From the NCBI GenBank assembly GCA_021604825.1, contig BQJS01000097.1, positions 1 to 17,019 on the forward strand: a stretch of 17,019 nt of DNA, in the 5' to 3' direction. The notes beneath the pieces were generated by a model. It saw nothing but the letters and a program-made list of their open reading frames with translations. It was not told where the DNA came from and ran no database searches. The stretch comes from Phycisphaerae bacterium (GTDB lineage: Bacteria > Planctomycetota > Phycisphaerae > UBA1845). Shown piece by piece: positions 1 to 8,126 of the stretch; position 1 is the stretch's first letter; each line of letters opens with the position of its first letter. A program made the translations under genes and the position numbers.

Positions 1-33
1 CGAGTTTTTTGAAATTCTGGAGAAGTGGTGAGC

Positions 34-1347
34 ATGTCTGACGTGAAGACGATACGGGTGGCATTGGCTGGTTGTGGTACGGTCGGTGGTGGCGTGGCCG
101 AAATTGTGATCAATCGCGGCGACGCGCTGGCCGCCCGGACGGGATTGCGGTTTGAGGTTGTCAAAGCGCTCGTGTCCGATGCTTCCAAAAAGCGTGACGT
201 GCCCTTTGATTCGAGTTTGTTCACCGACGATCCGAACGAGTTGGCTGCCGCCGATGTTGACATGGTCGTTGAGGTGATGGGCGGAACCGATACCGCGCGG
301 GACGTTGTGTTGGCCGCCTTGTCGCGAGGCGTTCCGGTGGTGACGGCCAACAAAGCGCTGCTTGCACATCATGGCGCCGAGATCTACGAAACGGCTCGCA
401 ATGGCAACACGTGCATCGCCTTCGAGGCGAGTTGTGCGGGCGGGCTGCCAATCATCGGCGCACTTCTGCGTGGGCTACTGGCCAACCGCAATACGACGAT
501 TATGGGCATCTTCAACAGCACCTGCAATTACATCCTGACCCAAATGCTAAGCGGCGGGGCATCGTACGAAGCGGCCCTACGATCTGCCCAGGAATCAGGT
601 TATGCCGAAGCCGACCCCACACTCGATGTTGGCGGAGGAGACACCGCCCACAAGCTGACCATTCTGGCGTCGCTGGCATTCGGGTTGAACCTCGATGCTG
701 ACCAGATTCCGATCGAAGGGATTGATGGGATAGAATTGGTCGATCTGCAAATCGCCGAAGACTTGGGATTTATGTGCAAGATGTTGGGGATTGGTCGGTG
801 CAGTGAGGTTGCGTTCGATCCGCTGGTGTCGTTGCGTGTGCATCCCACATTGCTGCCGTATGAACACGAGTTGGCGTTCATGGATGGAACCAGCGGGGCG
901 GTTTTGGTCATGGGAGATGTGGTGGGCAAGACATTCTATTCTGGCGCGGGCGCTGGTAGTCTGCCGACCGCAAGCGCCGTTGTTGCAGATATGGTTGAAG
1001 TAGCCAGCGGGGCAGCGAAACAGACATTCGACCAGGTTCAGATTCACAACGATCGGACACCAGAGGCAGCATACTTCGACGCAGGTCAATGCGAATATGC
1101 GTTCTACATTCGCGTTTCGATTGATCAAGCCGGATGTTCTGCACAAGACATCATCAACAAAATCATGGCCGTCGAAACCAATTGGCAGCACTTAGAAGAG
1201 GCTGAAGAATATCTATCCGTCATTGGTATCACCGGTGGGATGAGCGAAGGCGAATTTCTTAAACAACTTGATGTTATTCAGTCGGCGCTATCGCTCAAGG
1301 AATTGCCAACTTTCATCCGAATGCTGCCACGGGAATCTGATTCATGA
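34..1347 (+). CDS. hom: Homoserine dehydrogenase
   Basis: Catalyses NAD(P)H-dependent reduction of aspartate semialdehyde to homoserine, in the cytosol, on the route to threonine and methionine. The 437-residue protein opens with a Rossmann nucleotide-binding loop (AGCGTVGGG, residues 12-20), followed by TANKALLA (104-111). The family signature SGYAEADPTLDVGGGDTAHK (188-207) includes the catalytic-region Lys207, and a GAGAGSLPTASAVVAD block lies at 304-319. The C-terminal 75 residues sit where an ACT regulatory domain belongs, but the usual PGVL turn is replaced by QAGCS, so feedback control may differ. I chose the ATG at 34 because GGAGA at 19-23 is well spaced from it; two in-frame GTG codons at 25 and 28 lie too close to that site. 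The stop overlaps the next gene's start (ATGA, 1344-1347), which suggests translational coupling. Confidence 0.95.
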   Translation: MSDVKTIRVALAGCGTVGGGVAEIVINRGDALAARTGLRFEVVKALVSDASKKRDVPFDSSLFTDDPNELAAADVDMVVEVMGGTDTARDVVLAALSRGVPVVTANKALLAHHGAEIYETARNGNTCIAFEASCAGGLPIIGALLRGLLANRNTTIMGIFNSTCNYILTQMLSGGASYEAALRSAQESGYAEADPTLDVGGGDTAHKLTILASLAFGLNLDADQIPIEGIDGIELVDLQIAEDLGFMCKMLGIGRCSEVAFDPLVSLRVHPTLLPYEHELAFMDGTSGAVLVMGDVVGKTFYSGAGAGSLPTASAVVADMVEVASGAAKQTFDQVQIHNDRTPEAAYFDAGQCEYAFYIRVSIDQAGCSAQDIINKIMAVETNWQHLEEAEEYLSVIGITGGMSEGEFLKQLDVIQSALSLKELPTFIRMLPRESDS

Positions 1348-2531
1348 AGTACGCGATGATCTTACCGGATGGAGCCGCCGACGAACCGCTCGATCAGCTG
1401 GGCGGGCAAACCGTACTCGAAGCTGCAAAAACGCCTAATATTGACTGGATTTCGACGCACGGGCGGCAGGGGCGAATCGTGACCGTGCCCAAGGAATTTC
1501 TCCCCGGAAGCGATGTGGCTACCCTTTCGGTTGTCGGATACGACCCGCACACAAGCTATACGGGCCGGGCGCCTTTGGAGGCGTATGCGCAGGGAATCGA
1601 AGTCGGTGGTGACGATATCGTTTTTCGATGCAACCTCGTCACGATCGATTCGGAAGTGATGCGGGATTTTACGGCTGGGCATATTTCGCAGCCGGAAGCG
1701 TCGCGACTCATCGCCGACTTGAACCGCGAATTTGAAAACGAACCAGTCGATTTTTTTGAAGGCGTTCAGTATCGCCACTTAATGGTCTTGCGCGACGCGG
1801 GCGACTTAAGATGCATGTGTACGCCGCCGCATGACATTCCCGATCAACCAGTCGCGGGTTACTTGCCGCATGGCGATCATGGTGAGCGCGTGCAGGCAAT
1901 CATGAAACGCGCGGCGACTTTGTTAAGCCAACATGAAGTCAACACGGTGCGCTGCGAGTTGGGTGATAACCCGGCGACAAACATTTGGCTTTGGGGACAA
2001 GGTCGCGTCAAGAAGTTGCCGCTCTTTGCCGATCGATTTGGTGTAAAGGGAGCGTCCGTCGCAGCCGTCGATTTGATCCGCGGCATCACGTCGCTGATTG
2101 GTTTCGATCTGATCAATGTGCCAACCGCCACCGGATACCTCGACACGGATTACGTTGCCAAGGGGAAAGCCACCGTCGACGCGCTCGATCAATATGATTT
2201 GGCGTTGGTCCACATCGAAGCGCCCGACGAAGCCGGTCACCTCGGCGACTACGAAGCGAAGATCAAAGCGATCGAAGAAATCGACACGCACATCGTTGGA
2301 CCGGTGCTTGAAAAACTCAAAACGTTTGATGCGTGGAAAATCGTAGTCGTACCGGACCATCCCACACCTGTTTCCACGCGGATGCACACCCGCACACCTC
2401 CGCCGCTTTGCATGGCTGGCACGGGAATTGAATCCGTCATGCAAAAGCCATTCGGCGAGACCCACGCCCAGCAAAGCAAGCTGCTGATCGACCCCGGCTG
2501 CGAAATGATGGAGTACTTCTTGCGGGTCTGA
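1344..2531 (+). CDS. ApgM-type phosphomutase-fold protein, probable homoserine kinase
   Basis: Belongs to the archaeal-type cofactor-independent phosphoglycerate mutase group of the alkaline phosphatase superfamily; 395 residues, close to usual length. Visible metal/active-site motifs are LPDGAADE (Asp9), PGSDVATLSVVGYDP (Ser56, 55-68), EAPDEAGHLGD (Asp295, His299), PDHPTP (Asp338, His339) and MHT (His348), so the metal site appears intact. A subfamily of these proteins, TIGR02535, is named 'proposed homoserine kinase' because it sits beside threonine genes in genomes without a classical ThrB. Here the ATG overlaps the stop of homoserine dehydrogenase by 4 bases and aspartate kinase lies downstream, which fits that role. 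A glycolytic mutase remains the alternative. The family call is firm; the substrate is inference. Confidence 0.88.
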   Translation: MKYAMILPDGAADEPLDQLGGQTVLEAAKTPNIDWISTHGRQGRIVTVPKEFLPGSDVATLSVVGYDPHTSYTGRAPLEAYAQGIEVGGDDIVFRCNLVTIDSEVMRDFTAGHISQPEASRLIADLNREFENEPVDFFEGVQYRHLMVLRDAGDLRCMCTPPHDIPDQPVAGYLPHGDHGERVQAIMKRAATLLSQHEVNTVRCELGDNPATNIWLWGQGRVKKLPLFADRFGVKGASVAAVDLIRGITSLIGFDLINVPTATGYLDTDYVAKGKATVDALDQYDLALVHIEAPDEAGHLGDYEAKIKAIEEIDTHIVGPVLEKLKTFDAWKIVVVPDHPTPVSTRMHTRTPPPLCMAGTGIESVMQKPFGETHAQQSKLLIDPGCEMMEYFLRV

Positions 2532-2765
2532 AGAAGGCATTCTCTCCGAAAAACTTAAAAAGTTGATCGCGGCCCGAAATCGCGGGATTGTTCGTGCTGT
2601 TGTTCGTAAGTGATTGTTTAGCAATTGGTTAGGGCATGTTTTCCGCGATTGAACACCCGCCGAAGGCGTGCTGATAGTTGGGTTTGCAGTGCTGCCATAA
2701 AGTTCTCGGACGTTGGAGGTCGATAAACAAGCGCTGGAACAAAATGGGTAAATTCGATCAGCAGT

Positions 2766-2769
2766 GGAG
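2766..2769 (+). promoter_or_regulatory. Ribosome binding site that decides the start at 2779
   Basis: GGAG lies 9 bases before the ATG at 2779. It overlaps the alternative upstream GTG at 2764, so the ATG is the better start. Confidence 0.55.
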
Positions 2770-2778
2770 TCATTATCG

Positions 2779-3432
2779 ATGAGCACCTTGTTGCGAAAAG
2801 AGCAACGCATGTCAACGATGCAGCGACGCCGCAAGCCTGGGAATGAGAGATGCTTGCAGTTTGCGTTTGATGCCGACGGCTCGTTTGCGGGTATTGATGG
2901 CGATGCGCCTCAAGAGATTCATCTCGAAGCCACCAACACCGACGCCGAAGCGGCATCCTGGTTGGATGACTACTTCTGGATGGAACTTATCCAACGCTGG
3001 TCGGATGCGCCCATTTCGGTTCACTTTCAGCCGACCAAAGGCAGCTTGCTACACGGTATCATCATCCACCAGCTCAACATGCTTCGCAGGGTTGTTCCCC
3101 ATTGGCGTTTGATTGGGCAGTGCTACCTGAGTGATCTGGAAGCCGAGGGTGTGATCGAACAAGCGGCTGTGACGGTGTATCACGAAATCCATGTGATTGA
3201 TGGCCGTCGCCCGGGTGCTGCAGACTCGCGCCATCCAATGCGTCTCGAAGATGCCATCGCAACAATGCGCAAGGTGCAACGGGCCAACAAACGCAATGCG
3301 CCAATCGTCGTATGTTGCCGACCCGAACCACAAGTCGAGTCGTCGCCACAGACCGTGCAGGCGTCGAACGATACAGCGTCACGCAAGGTTCATGAAGCAC
3401 CGGCATCGCGTCCTGTGCGCTCCATGGCGTAA
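2779..3432 (+). CDS. Hypothetical protein within the threonine/lysine locus
   Basis: I do not recognise this 217-residue protein. It has no signal peptide or membrane segment and is probably cytosolic. The N-terminus is basic (RRRKPGNER, about residues 15-23). A mixed core follows, from about residue 27 to 160, with a Trp-rich stretch (SWLDDYFWMELIQRWSD). The last 45 residues or so are low-complexity, rich in Ser, Ala and Arg, and look disordered. It lies 247 bases after the probable homoserine kinase and 277 bases before aspartate kinase, in the same direction, so it may have its own promoter rather than belong to one operon. The ATG at 2779 is preferred because of GGAG at 2766-2769; GTG 2764 and ATGs at 2809 and 2818 are alternatives. 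No role in amino acid synthesis can be read from the sequence. Confidence 0.7.
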   Translation: MSTLLRKEQRMSTMQRRRKPGNERCLQFAFDADGSFAGIDGDAPQEIHLEATNTDAEAASWLDDYFWMELIQRWSDAPISVHFQPTKGSLLHGIIIHQLNMLRRVVPHWRLIGQCYLSDLEAEGVIEQAAVTVYHEIHVIDGRRPGAADSRHPMRLEDAIATMRKVQRANKRNAPIVVCCRPEPQVESSPQTVQASNDTASRKVHEAPASRPVRSMA

Positions 3433-3709
3433 TTTGCTGGGCCGCTCATTTCGACGCTCGACTGCCACGATCATCGTCCGCGGTCAGCATGACTGTCGCT
3501 GCGCCGATTCATTTCTGACTCACCCACGCGCTTCCTCGCATAGAAATTCGATCTTCAAAGTCTAACTTCAGATGACGTGGATTCCGCATTTCTCACGATT
3601 CCGATTGGGGTCTTGAATATCGGACCTTTCATGTACATATGCGATTGATGCATTGGTTGATGCTTCGGGTATCGATTTTAATTTCGACACCAACTAGAAT
3701 GGTCGCGCT

Positions 3710-4942
3710 ATGTCGCTCATCGTTCAGAAATTTGGAGGAACCTCGGTTGCCGACGCGGACAAGATTCACCGCGCCGCCCGCCGGGCGATTCGGGCCAAGC
3801 TTGATGGCAAGAACGTTGTGCTGGTCGTTTCGGCGATGGGCAAGACGACCGATCATCTGATCGCGTTGGCCCGCGAAGTCACGCCTGCACCGCCACGCCG
3901 CGAGATGGACATGCTCCTGACAACCGGCGAGCAAGTGTCGATCGCATTGATGGCGATGGCCATTCAGTCGGTAGGGCACGAAGCGATCAGTCTGACCGGT
4001 GGGCAGTTGGGTCTGGTGACCGACGGTCGTCACTCGCAGGCCCGCATCCAGAACATTTCCAAGGAACGCATCTTTAAGGAACTCAATGACGGTCGCATTG
4101 TGATCGTGGCTGGATTTCAGGGTGTCGATGAGACGGGCGAAATCACCACGATGGGACGGGGTGCGTCGGATACGACGGCGGCTGCCCTTGCGGCGGTTCT
4201 GGATGCAGAGTTGTGCGAAATCTATACGGATGTCGATGGGATTTACACATCGGACCCGCGCGTCGTGCCTGAAGCGCGAAAGCTCGACGCGATCAGCTAC
4301 GACGAAATGTTAGAGATGGCCGGGGCGGGTGCGGGCATCATGCACTCACGGGCGATCGAATTTGCCAAGAAATACAACGTTCCCATTCACGTACGAAGTT
4401 CGCTGACCGATCAGCCGGGGACCATGATCATGGAAAAAACACCTGGAATGGAAGATGTGGCTGTCCGCGGCGCATCGCTGAAAGTTGACCTTGCCACCAT
4501 CGTGATGACCCGCGTGCCGAACGAGCCGGGTATCGCCGCAGAGATCTTCGCCGAAGTGGGCAAGCATCACATCGTGGTGGACGACATCATTCAGAACTTT
4601 TATGACGATCGCAAACTGGCCAACGTGGGGTTCAGCACCAATCAGGACCAGGCGCTCGAGGGCGTCGAGGTATGCCGAAGGATGGCGGAGGCTCGCGGGT
4701 TCGGTCCGGTCGAACTCGATGAAAACGTGTCGAAGGTCAGCGTCGTCGGCGTGGGTATGCGTTCGCACGCAGCCGTCGCCGCGATCATGTTTGAAGCCCT
4801 CCGCGATGCCAAGGTCAACATCGACACGATCTCAACCAGCGAGATCGTCATCAGTTGCATCGTCCCGCAAGAACACGGCCCAAGAGCGCTTCAAGCGGTG
4901 CATAAAGCCTTCGAACTCGATAAAGCCCACCCAGCCACATAG
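3710..4942 (+). CDS. lysC: Aspartate kinase with two ACT domains
   Basis: Phosphorylates aspartate with ATP, the committed step to lysine, threonine and methionine, in the cytosol. The 410-residue length matches the monofunctional bacterial type. The amino acid kinase domain (1-245) starts with KFGGTSVADADKI (7-19), then shows LTTGEQVS (70-77), GRGASDTTAA (149-158) and YTDVDGIYTSDPR (172-184). Two ACT domains follow, at about 262-335 and 343-405; the second contains ISTSEIVIS (374-382), the strand usually involved in binding the lysine or threonine effector. Feedback inhibition is therefore likely. The ATG at 3710 is chosen because KFGGTSV begins at residue 7; its ribosome site is weak. No lysine riboswitch was recognised in the 277-base leader. 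The gene completes the aspartate-family locus begun by homoserine dehydrogenase. Confidence 0.96.
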   Translation: MSLIVQKFGGTSVADADKIHRAARRAIRAKLDGKNVVLVVSAMGKTTDHLIALAREVTPAPPRREMDMLLTTGEQVSIALMAMAIQSVGHEAISLTGGQLGLVTDGRHSQARIQNISKERIFKELNDGRIVIVAGFQGVDETGEITTMGRGASDTTAAALAAVLDAELCEIYTDVDGIYTSDPRVVPEARKLDAISYDEMLEMAGAGAGIMHSRAIEFAKKYNVPIHVRSSLTDQPGTMIMEKTPGMEDVAVRGASLKVDLATIVMTRVPNEPGIAAEIFAEVGKHHIVVDDIIQNFYDDRKLANVGFSTNQDQALEGVEVCRRMAEARGFGPVELDENVSKVSVVGVGMRSHAAVAAIMFEALRDAKVNIDTISTSEIVISCIVPQEHGPRALQAVHKAFELDKAHPAT

Positions 4943-4957
4943 TTCGATACGCGAATT

Positions 4958-5092
4958 GTGCCACTGCTCTGTGAGCAGTGTCGAAACGAGAAAATCACTC
5001 GTGCGACTGGGGCACACTCACTTCGCCATTTATTGGTTGCCAGCAGCGTCGTACTCTTGAAGAATAAAGCACTGCTCACAGAGCAGTGGCAC
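4958..5092. repeat. Paired inverted palindromes (REP/BIME-like), family A
   Basis: Two 23-bp arms, 4958-4980 and 5070-5092, are perfect reverse complements separated by 89 bp. Each arm is itself a hairpin, CACTGCTC-TGT-GAGCAGTG (8-bp stem, 3-base loop), preceded or followed by GTGC/GCAC. The unit fills most of the gap between aspartate kinase and the nuclease gene. A hairpin pair of this kind could act as a terminator or be a mobile REP doublet. The right arm overlaps an alternative GTG start (5086) of the nuclease. Confidence 0.85.
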
Positions 5093-5121
5093 GGTCCAAT
5101 CCTTTAAATGCGGTTGATCGT

Positions 5122-5775
5122 ATGGGACTTCTTCGCGCTAGCACCTATTCGAGGACGGTTAGACTTGCTCCATTTTGGAAGCGGCGGCCAGTGATTACGG
5201 TTGGCTTGTTGGTCGTCTTGATAGGAGCGGTCGGACAGTTTCTGATTGCGGATGTTGGCGGCGATTTTGAAGTCTATCACAATCGTGTGTTTACCGTTGT
5301 CGAAGTCGCGGATGGTGATACGTTTGATATTGATCATCCGGACGGGGCGCATCCTGATACTCGAATTCGGTTGTGGGGCGTGGATACGCCGGAGGTGGCT
5401 GGCAGTCGCGATGGGGCGATGTTGTTTGGGGCTGAGGCGTCGGCGTTTGCGAAGCGGATGCTGCTTGGCAAGAAGGTTCGGGTGATTCTCTCGAGTAAGC
5501 GGACGCGTGATAAATACAATCGACTGCTGGCGTACGTGGAATTCGCCGAGGACGGCGACGAGGTGCGGGCCGGCGAGTCGTACAACGAGCAGTTGGTTCA
5601 CGAAGGGCTGGCATATGCCGATTGGCGTTTCGATCATGCGCTGAAACTGCAGTACAAGCGAGCGGAGCGCCAGGCTCGACGAGATCGTGTGGGTCTGTGG
5701 GCCAATGTTACGCTTGACGACATGCCGGCATGGCGCAGTCGGATGGAGCGGGAGCTTGAGTATCGGGCGCCGTGA
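5122..5775 (+). CDS. Membrane-anchored staphylococcal nuclease-like protein
   Basis: A thermonuclease-family (SNase/TNase) protein of 217 residues, expected to be a calcium-dependent DNA/RNA phosphodiesterase. One hydrophobic segment near residues 24-44, after a basic stretch (WKRR), should anchor it with the nuclease domain outside the cytoplasm. By alignment to the Staphylococcus enzyme, ADGDT gives Asp66 (for Asp21), RLWGVDTPE gives Arg83, Asp88 and Glu91 (for Arg35, Asp40, Glu43), and DKYNR gives Arg134 (for Arg87), so the active site is complete. The C-terminal helix block includes ERQARRDRVGLWAN. The ATG at 5122 is preferred; an in-frame GTG at 5086 would add 12 residues but lies inside the repeat arm 5070-5092. 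Neither start has a strong ribosome site. The gene stands alone and converges on the S46 peptidase. Confidence 0.88.
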   Translation: MGLLRASTYSRTVRLAPFWKRRPVITVGLLVVLIGAVGQFLIADVGGDFEVYHNRVFTVVEVADGDTFDIDHPDGAHPDTRIRLWGVDTPEVAGSRDGAMLFGAEASAFAKRMLLGKKVRVILSSKRTRDKYNRLLAYVEFAEDGDEVRAGESYNEQLVHEGLAYADWRFDHALKLQYKRAERQARRDRVGLWANVTLDDMPAWRSRMERELEYRAP

Positions 5776-5779
5776 ATCG

Positions 5780-5845
5780 GTAGGGTGGGCCGTGCCCACC
5801 GCAGTTCGTATAGATCAACGACATGGTGGGCACGGCCCACCCTAC
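5780..5845. repeat. Inverted REP-like pair, family B (GTAGGGTGGGC type)
   Basis: Arms at 5780-5800 and 5825-5845 are perfect 21-bp reverse complements with a 24-base spacer. Each arm also contains the small hairpin GGTGGGC-CGT-GCCCACC. The pair sits between convergent genes, 4 bases after the nuclease stop, and could form a strong bidirectional terminator-like hairpin, though no T-run follows. The right arm's GTAGGG (read on the minus strand) contains the TAG stop of the S46 peptidase. Confidence 0.88.
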
Positions 5846-7926
5846 ATTTTTGTTCCTTTCAATTCTTTCACCATCGCATCGGCACCATACACATTCTTTA
5901 ATGATTCGATGATTGCACGACTGTCGACGTGAACGCCGCGGGCTTGCTCTTGGGTGAATTGGATATCCCAAATCAACGCTTGAATGTTGCCGTCGAAGAT
6001 GATGCCGACGATTTCGCCTTCACGGTTGATCGTCGGTGAGCCGCTGTTGCCACCGATGATGTCGCAAGTGGATACGTAATTAAACGGTGTCGTGCTTGTC
6101 AGGTTTTTCTCCGCCTTCAACCAGCTTTCGGGAAGGTTGAACGGATCGGTGTTCTTGTGGTCGCGTGACAAATCGAACCCGCCGCCGATCGTTGTCGAGT
6201 GCGGGATGGTCTTGTTTTGTTCTTGATACGCTTTGACGGTTCCGAATGAAAATCGCAGCGTGCCGGTGGCGTCGGGGTAAACCGATTCGCCGTATTTGGC
6301 ATACATGGCCTTGGCGATGCGGGTGTAGGCGTCGGCTTCTACGCTTTCCCACTCGTCTTCGATTTGCTTGCGCAACGGTCTGGCGTAACCTTCGAGCAGC
6401 TTGGCAAAGAGGATCATCGAATCCTTGCTTTTACCAACAGCCTCTTTGCCGCCTTCAAGCATGCGCTCGCGTTCAGCTTGATCGGCGAGTTTACAACCGC
6501 GTAGCAGCGTCGCGGCGCGTTCTGCTGGTCGCTGCCCGTTTAGCGCCGCTTTGACGATGGCATGATCTCCGCCAAGCATGCGGGCCATCCGCGTGAGGGC
6601 GTCGGTGAGGATCATCTGTTCGAGATCGGGATAGATCGGACCGGTCGCGATGATGCTGCGCTTGATACTCTCAAGATTCGCGTCGCGGTATTCGCTCAGT
6701 CGTTCGGCATCGGGTTTGTCTAGTTCCTCAGCCATCCGAACTAGATGCTTGGCCACCCTGAATTGCGTGGGCATTCGCATGCGACGGTTTTCGGCGAGGT
6801 AGTACGCTGGGAAGATGTCTTTCGCTTTGTTGATCGCGGTATCAATGTCCTTCCACGGGTCACCCCATTCGGCTTTGCGAGTGGGGTCGGCATTGACGAA
6901 CGCTTTCAATTCGTTTTCGATCGCGTGCTTTTGCTTCATGGTGTTGGCGTCGAGCAGACCTTCGAGGATTCCCTTGAATGCCTTCCGTCCATTCTGCACG
7001 CCGTGTAGCAGGTCGGTGGCGATGCGGCGATGCTCTTCGCTTTCGTCCTGGAATTGGAAAATCTCGACTTCGAGTTGGTTGTACGCCGCGAGGATCATGG
7101 GCAACTCGACGTCGCGGAGCAATTCGAGGTGGGCGGCGGTGTTGATGCGCTGCGTGCGGTAAGGATGGCCCACGACAAAAACGAGATCGTCTTCAGCCAC
7201 GCCGCCATCGCACCATTTCAAGTATGACTCGGTTTTAGCCGGCTTGTCGTTTTCATAAGCCCGAAAGAATGCGACATCGAGATTGAAACGGGGGTATCCA
7301 AAGTTGGAAATGTCGCCGCCAAAGAATGCGATCCCCTGTTCAGGAGCAAACACGAGGCGAACGTCGGTGTAAATCTTGTAGAGATATAGGTGATACTGGC
7401 GACCGCCGTAGAGCGTGACGATTTCGGGCCGGAGTTTCGTTTCCTCTGTCGCGGTTTTTTCAATTTGTGATTTGGCAGCGTCGCGGGCAGTCGCAGCGTC
7501 GGCGGAGGACATGCCGGGTTTGACGGCTGCGTGGATTTGTTCGGTCACGTCACGGATTTCGACAAGCGAGAATAATTCCTGCCCCTCGCATTTCAATTCG
7601 GCGTCTTGTGTTGCGGCGTAGAATCCATCCTTAAGATAGTCATGCTTGGAATCGCTGAGTTTTGCGATCGCCGTCGAGCCAACATGGTGGTTGGTCATGA
7701 TCAAACCGTTAGGCGAAACAAACGACGCACTACCACCACGCCCAAAGCGCAGGCATGCCTTGCGAACATGGTCCACCCAGGCTTGCTCAGGTTTGAATCC
7801 GTAGGTCTCTTGCAGGTAATCGGTGGGCAGGCGATTGGGCAGCCACATGCCTTCGTCGCCGCGCGTGATCGCTGGATTGGTCATGGTCATAAATGCACTC
7901 AACAACAAAAGCCCCCAAGTTCGCAT
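5842..7926 (-). CDS. Secreted S46-family dipeptidyl peptidase (DPP7/DPP11 type)
   Basis: A chymotrypsin-fold serine exopeptidase that would remove dipeptides from the N-terminus of peptides in the periplasm or outside the cell. The 694-residue length fits the family. An N-terminal signal peptide (MRTWGLLLLSAF, cleavage around residues 19-24) precedes the catalytic domain. The histidine motif is GLIMTNHHVG (residues 74-83) and the serine motif is IIGGNSGSP near the C-terminus; a long helical domain lies between. In the family, the residue 18 after the catalytic Ser sets P1 preference, Arg in DPP11 (acidic P1) and Gly in DPP7 (hydrophobic P1). Here it is Gly (FDGN), suggesting DPP7-like specificity. 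The ATG at 7926 is chosen for its AAAGGA site at 7933-7938; an in-frame start 11 codons upstream lacks one. The TAG stop lies in a repeat arm. Confidence 0.93.
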   Translation of the reverse strand: MRTWGLLLLSAFMTMTNPAITRGDEGMWLPNRLPTDYLQETYGFKPEQAWVDHVRKACLRFGRGGSASFVSPNGLIMTNHHVGSTAIAKLSDSKHDYLKDGFYAATQDAELKCEGQELFSLVEIRDVTEQIHAAVKPGMSSADAATARDAAKSQIEKTATEETKLRPEIVTLYGGRQYHLYLYKIYTDVRLVFAPEQGIAFFGGDISNFGYPRFNLDVAFFRAYENDKPAKTESYLKWCDGGVAEDDLVFVVGHPYRTQRINTAAHLELLRDVELPMILAAYNQLEVEIFQFQDESEEHRRIATDLLHGVQNGRKAFKGILEGLLDANTMKQKHAIENELKAFVNADPTRKAEWGDPWKDIDTAINKAKDIFPAYYLAENRRMRMPTQFRVAKHLVRMAEELDKPDAERLSEYRDANLESIKRSIIATGPIYPDLEQMILTDALTRMARMLGGDHAIVKAALNGQRPAERAATLLRGCKLADQAERERMLEGGKEAVGKSKDSMILFAKLLEGYARPLRKQIEDEWESVEADAYTRIAKAMYAKYGESVYPDATGTLRFSFGTVKAYQEQNKTIPHSTTIGGGFDLSRDHKNTDPFNLPESWLKAEKNLTSTTPFNYVSTCDIIGGNSGSPTINREGEIVGIIFDGNIQALIWDIQFTQEQARGVHVDSRAIIESLKNVYGADAMVKELKGTKM

Positions 7927-7932
7927 GGTTCG

Positions 7933-7938
7933 TCCTTT
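7933..7938 (-). promoter_or_regulatory. Ribosome binding site of the S46 peptidase
   Basis: On the minus strand AAAGGA stands 6 bases before the ATG at 7926. It favours this start over the upstream ATG at 7959. Confidence 0.6.
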
Positions 7939-8126
7939 TCTTGACTTGATCGTGATCATTGGCTGGTTGTGACTTTGCAGATTCGTCTAGCCGACACAGG
8001 CTATCAGTTGAGAAGCGACCTGTCATCCGACCTCATCAATGGCAAATCATTTCAACGGGTGGTATGCTCCACATGCACTTACATTCGCATGAATGAACGA
8101 TAATCTCAATCCCAGGAGTTGTTCGG

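Noticed and set aside
1923..2834. A 303-codon open frame on the minus strand across the mutase-like gene.
   Set aside because: It lies antisense to a gene with clear family motifs, has a Cys/Arg/His-rich composition typical of shadow frames, and matches no family.
3433..3709. A lysine riboswitch or attenuator in the leader of aspartate kinase.
   Set aside because: I could not find the conserved lysine-riboswitch helices or a terminator with a T-run; only a short ATGTACAT palindrome at 3631-3638 is visible.
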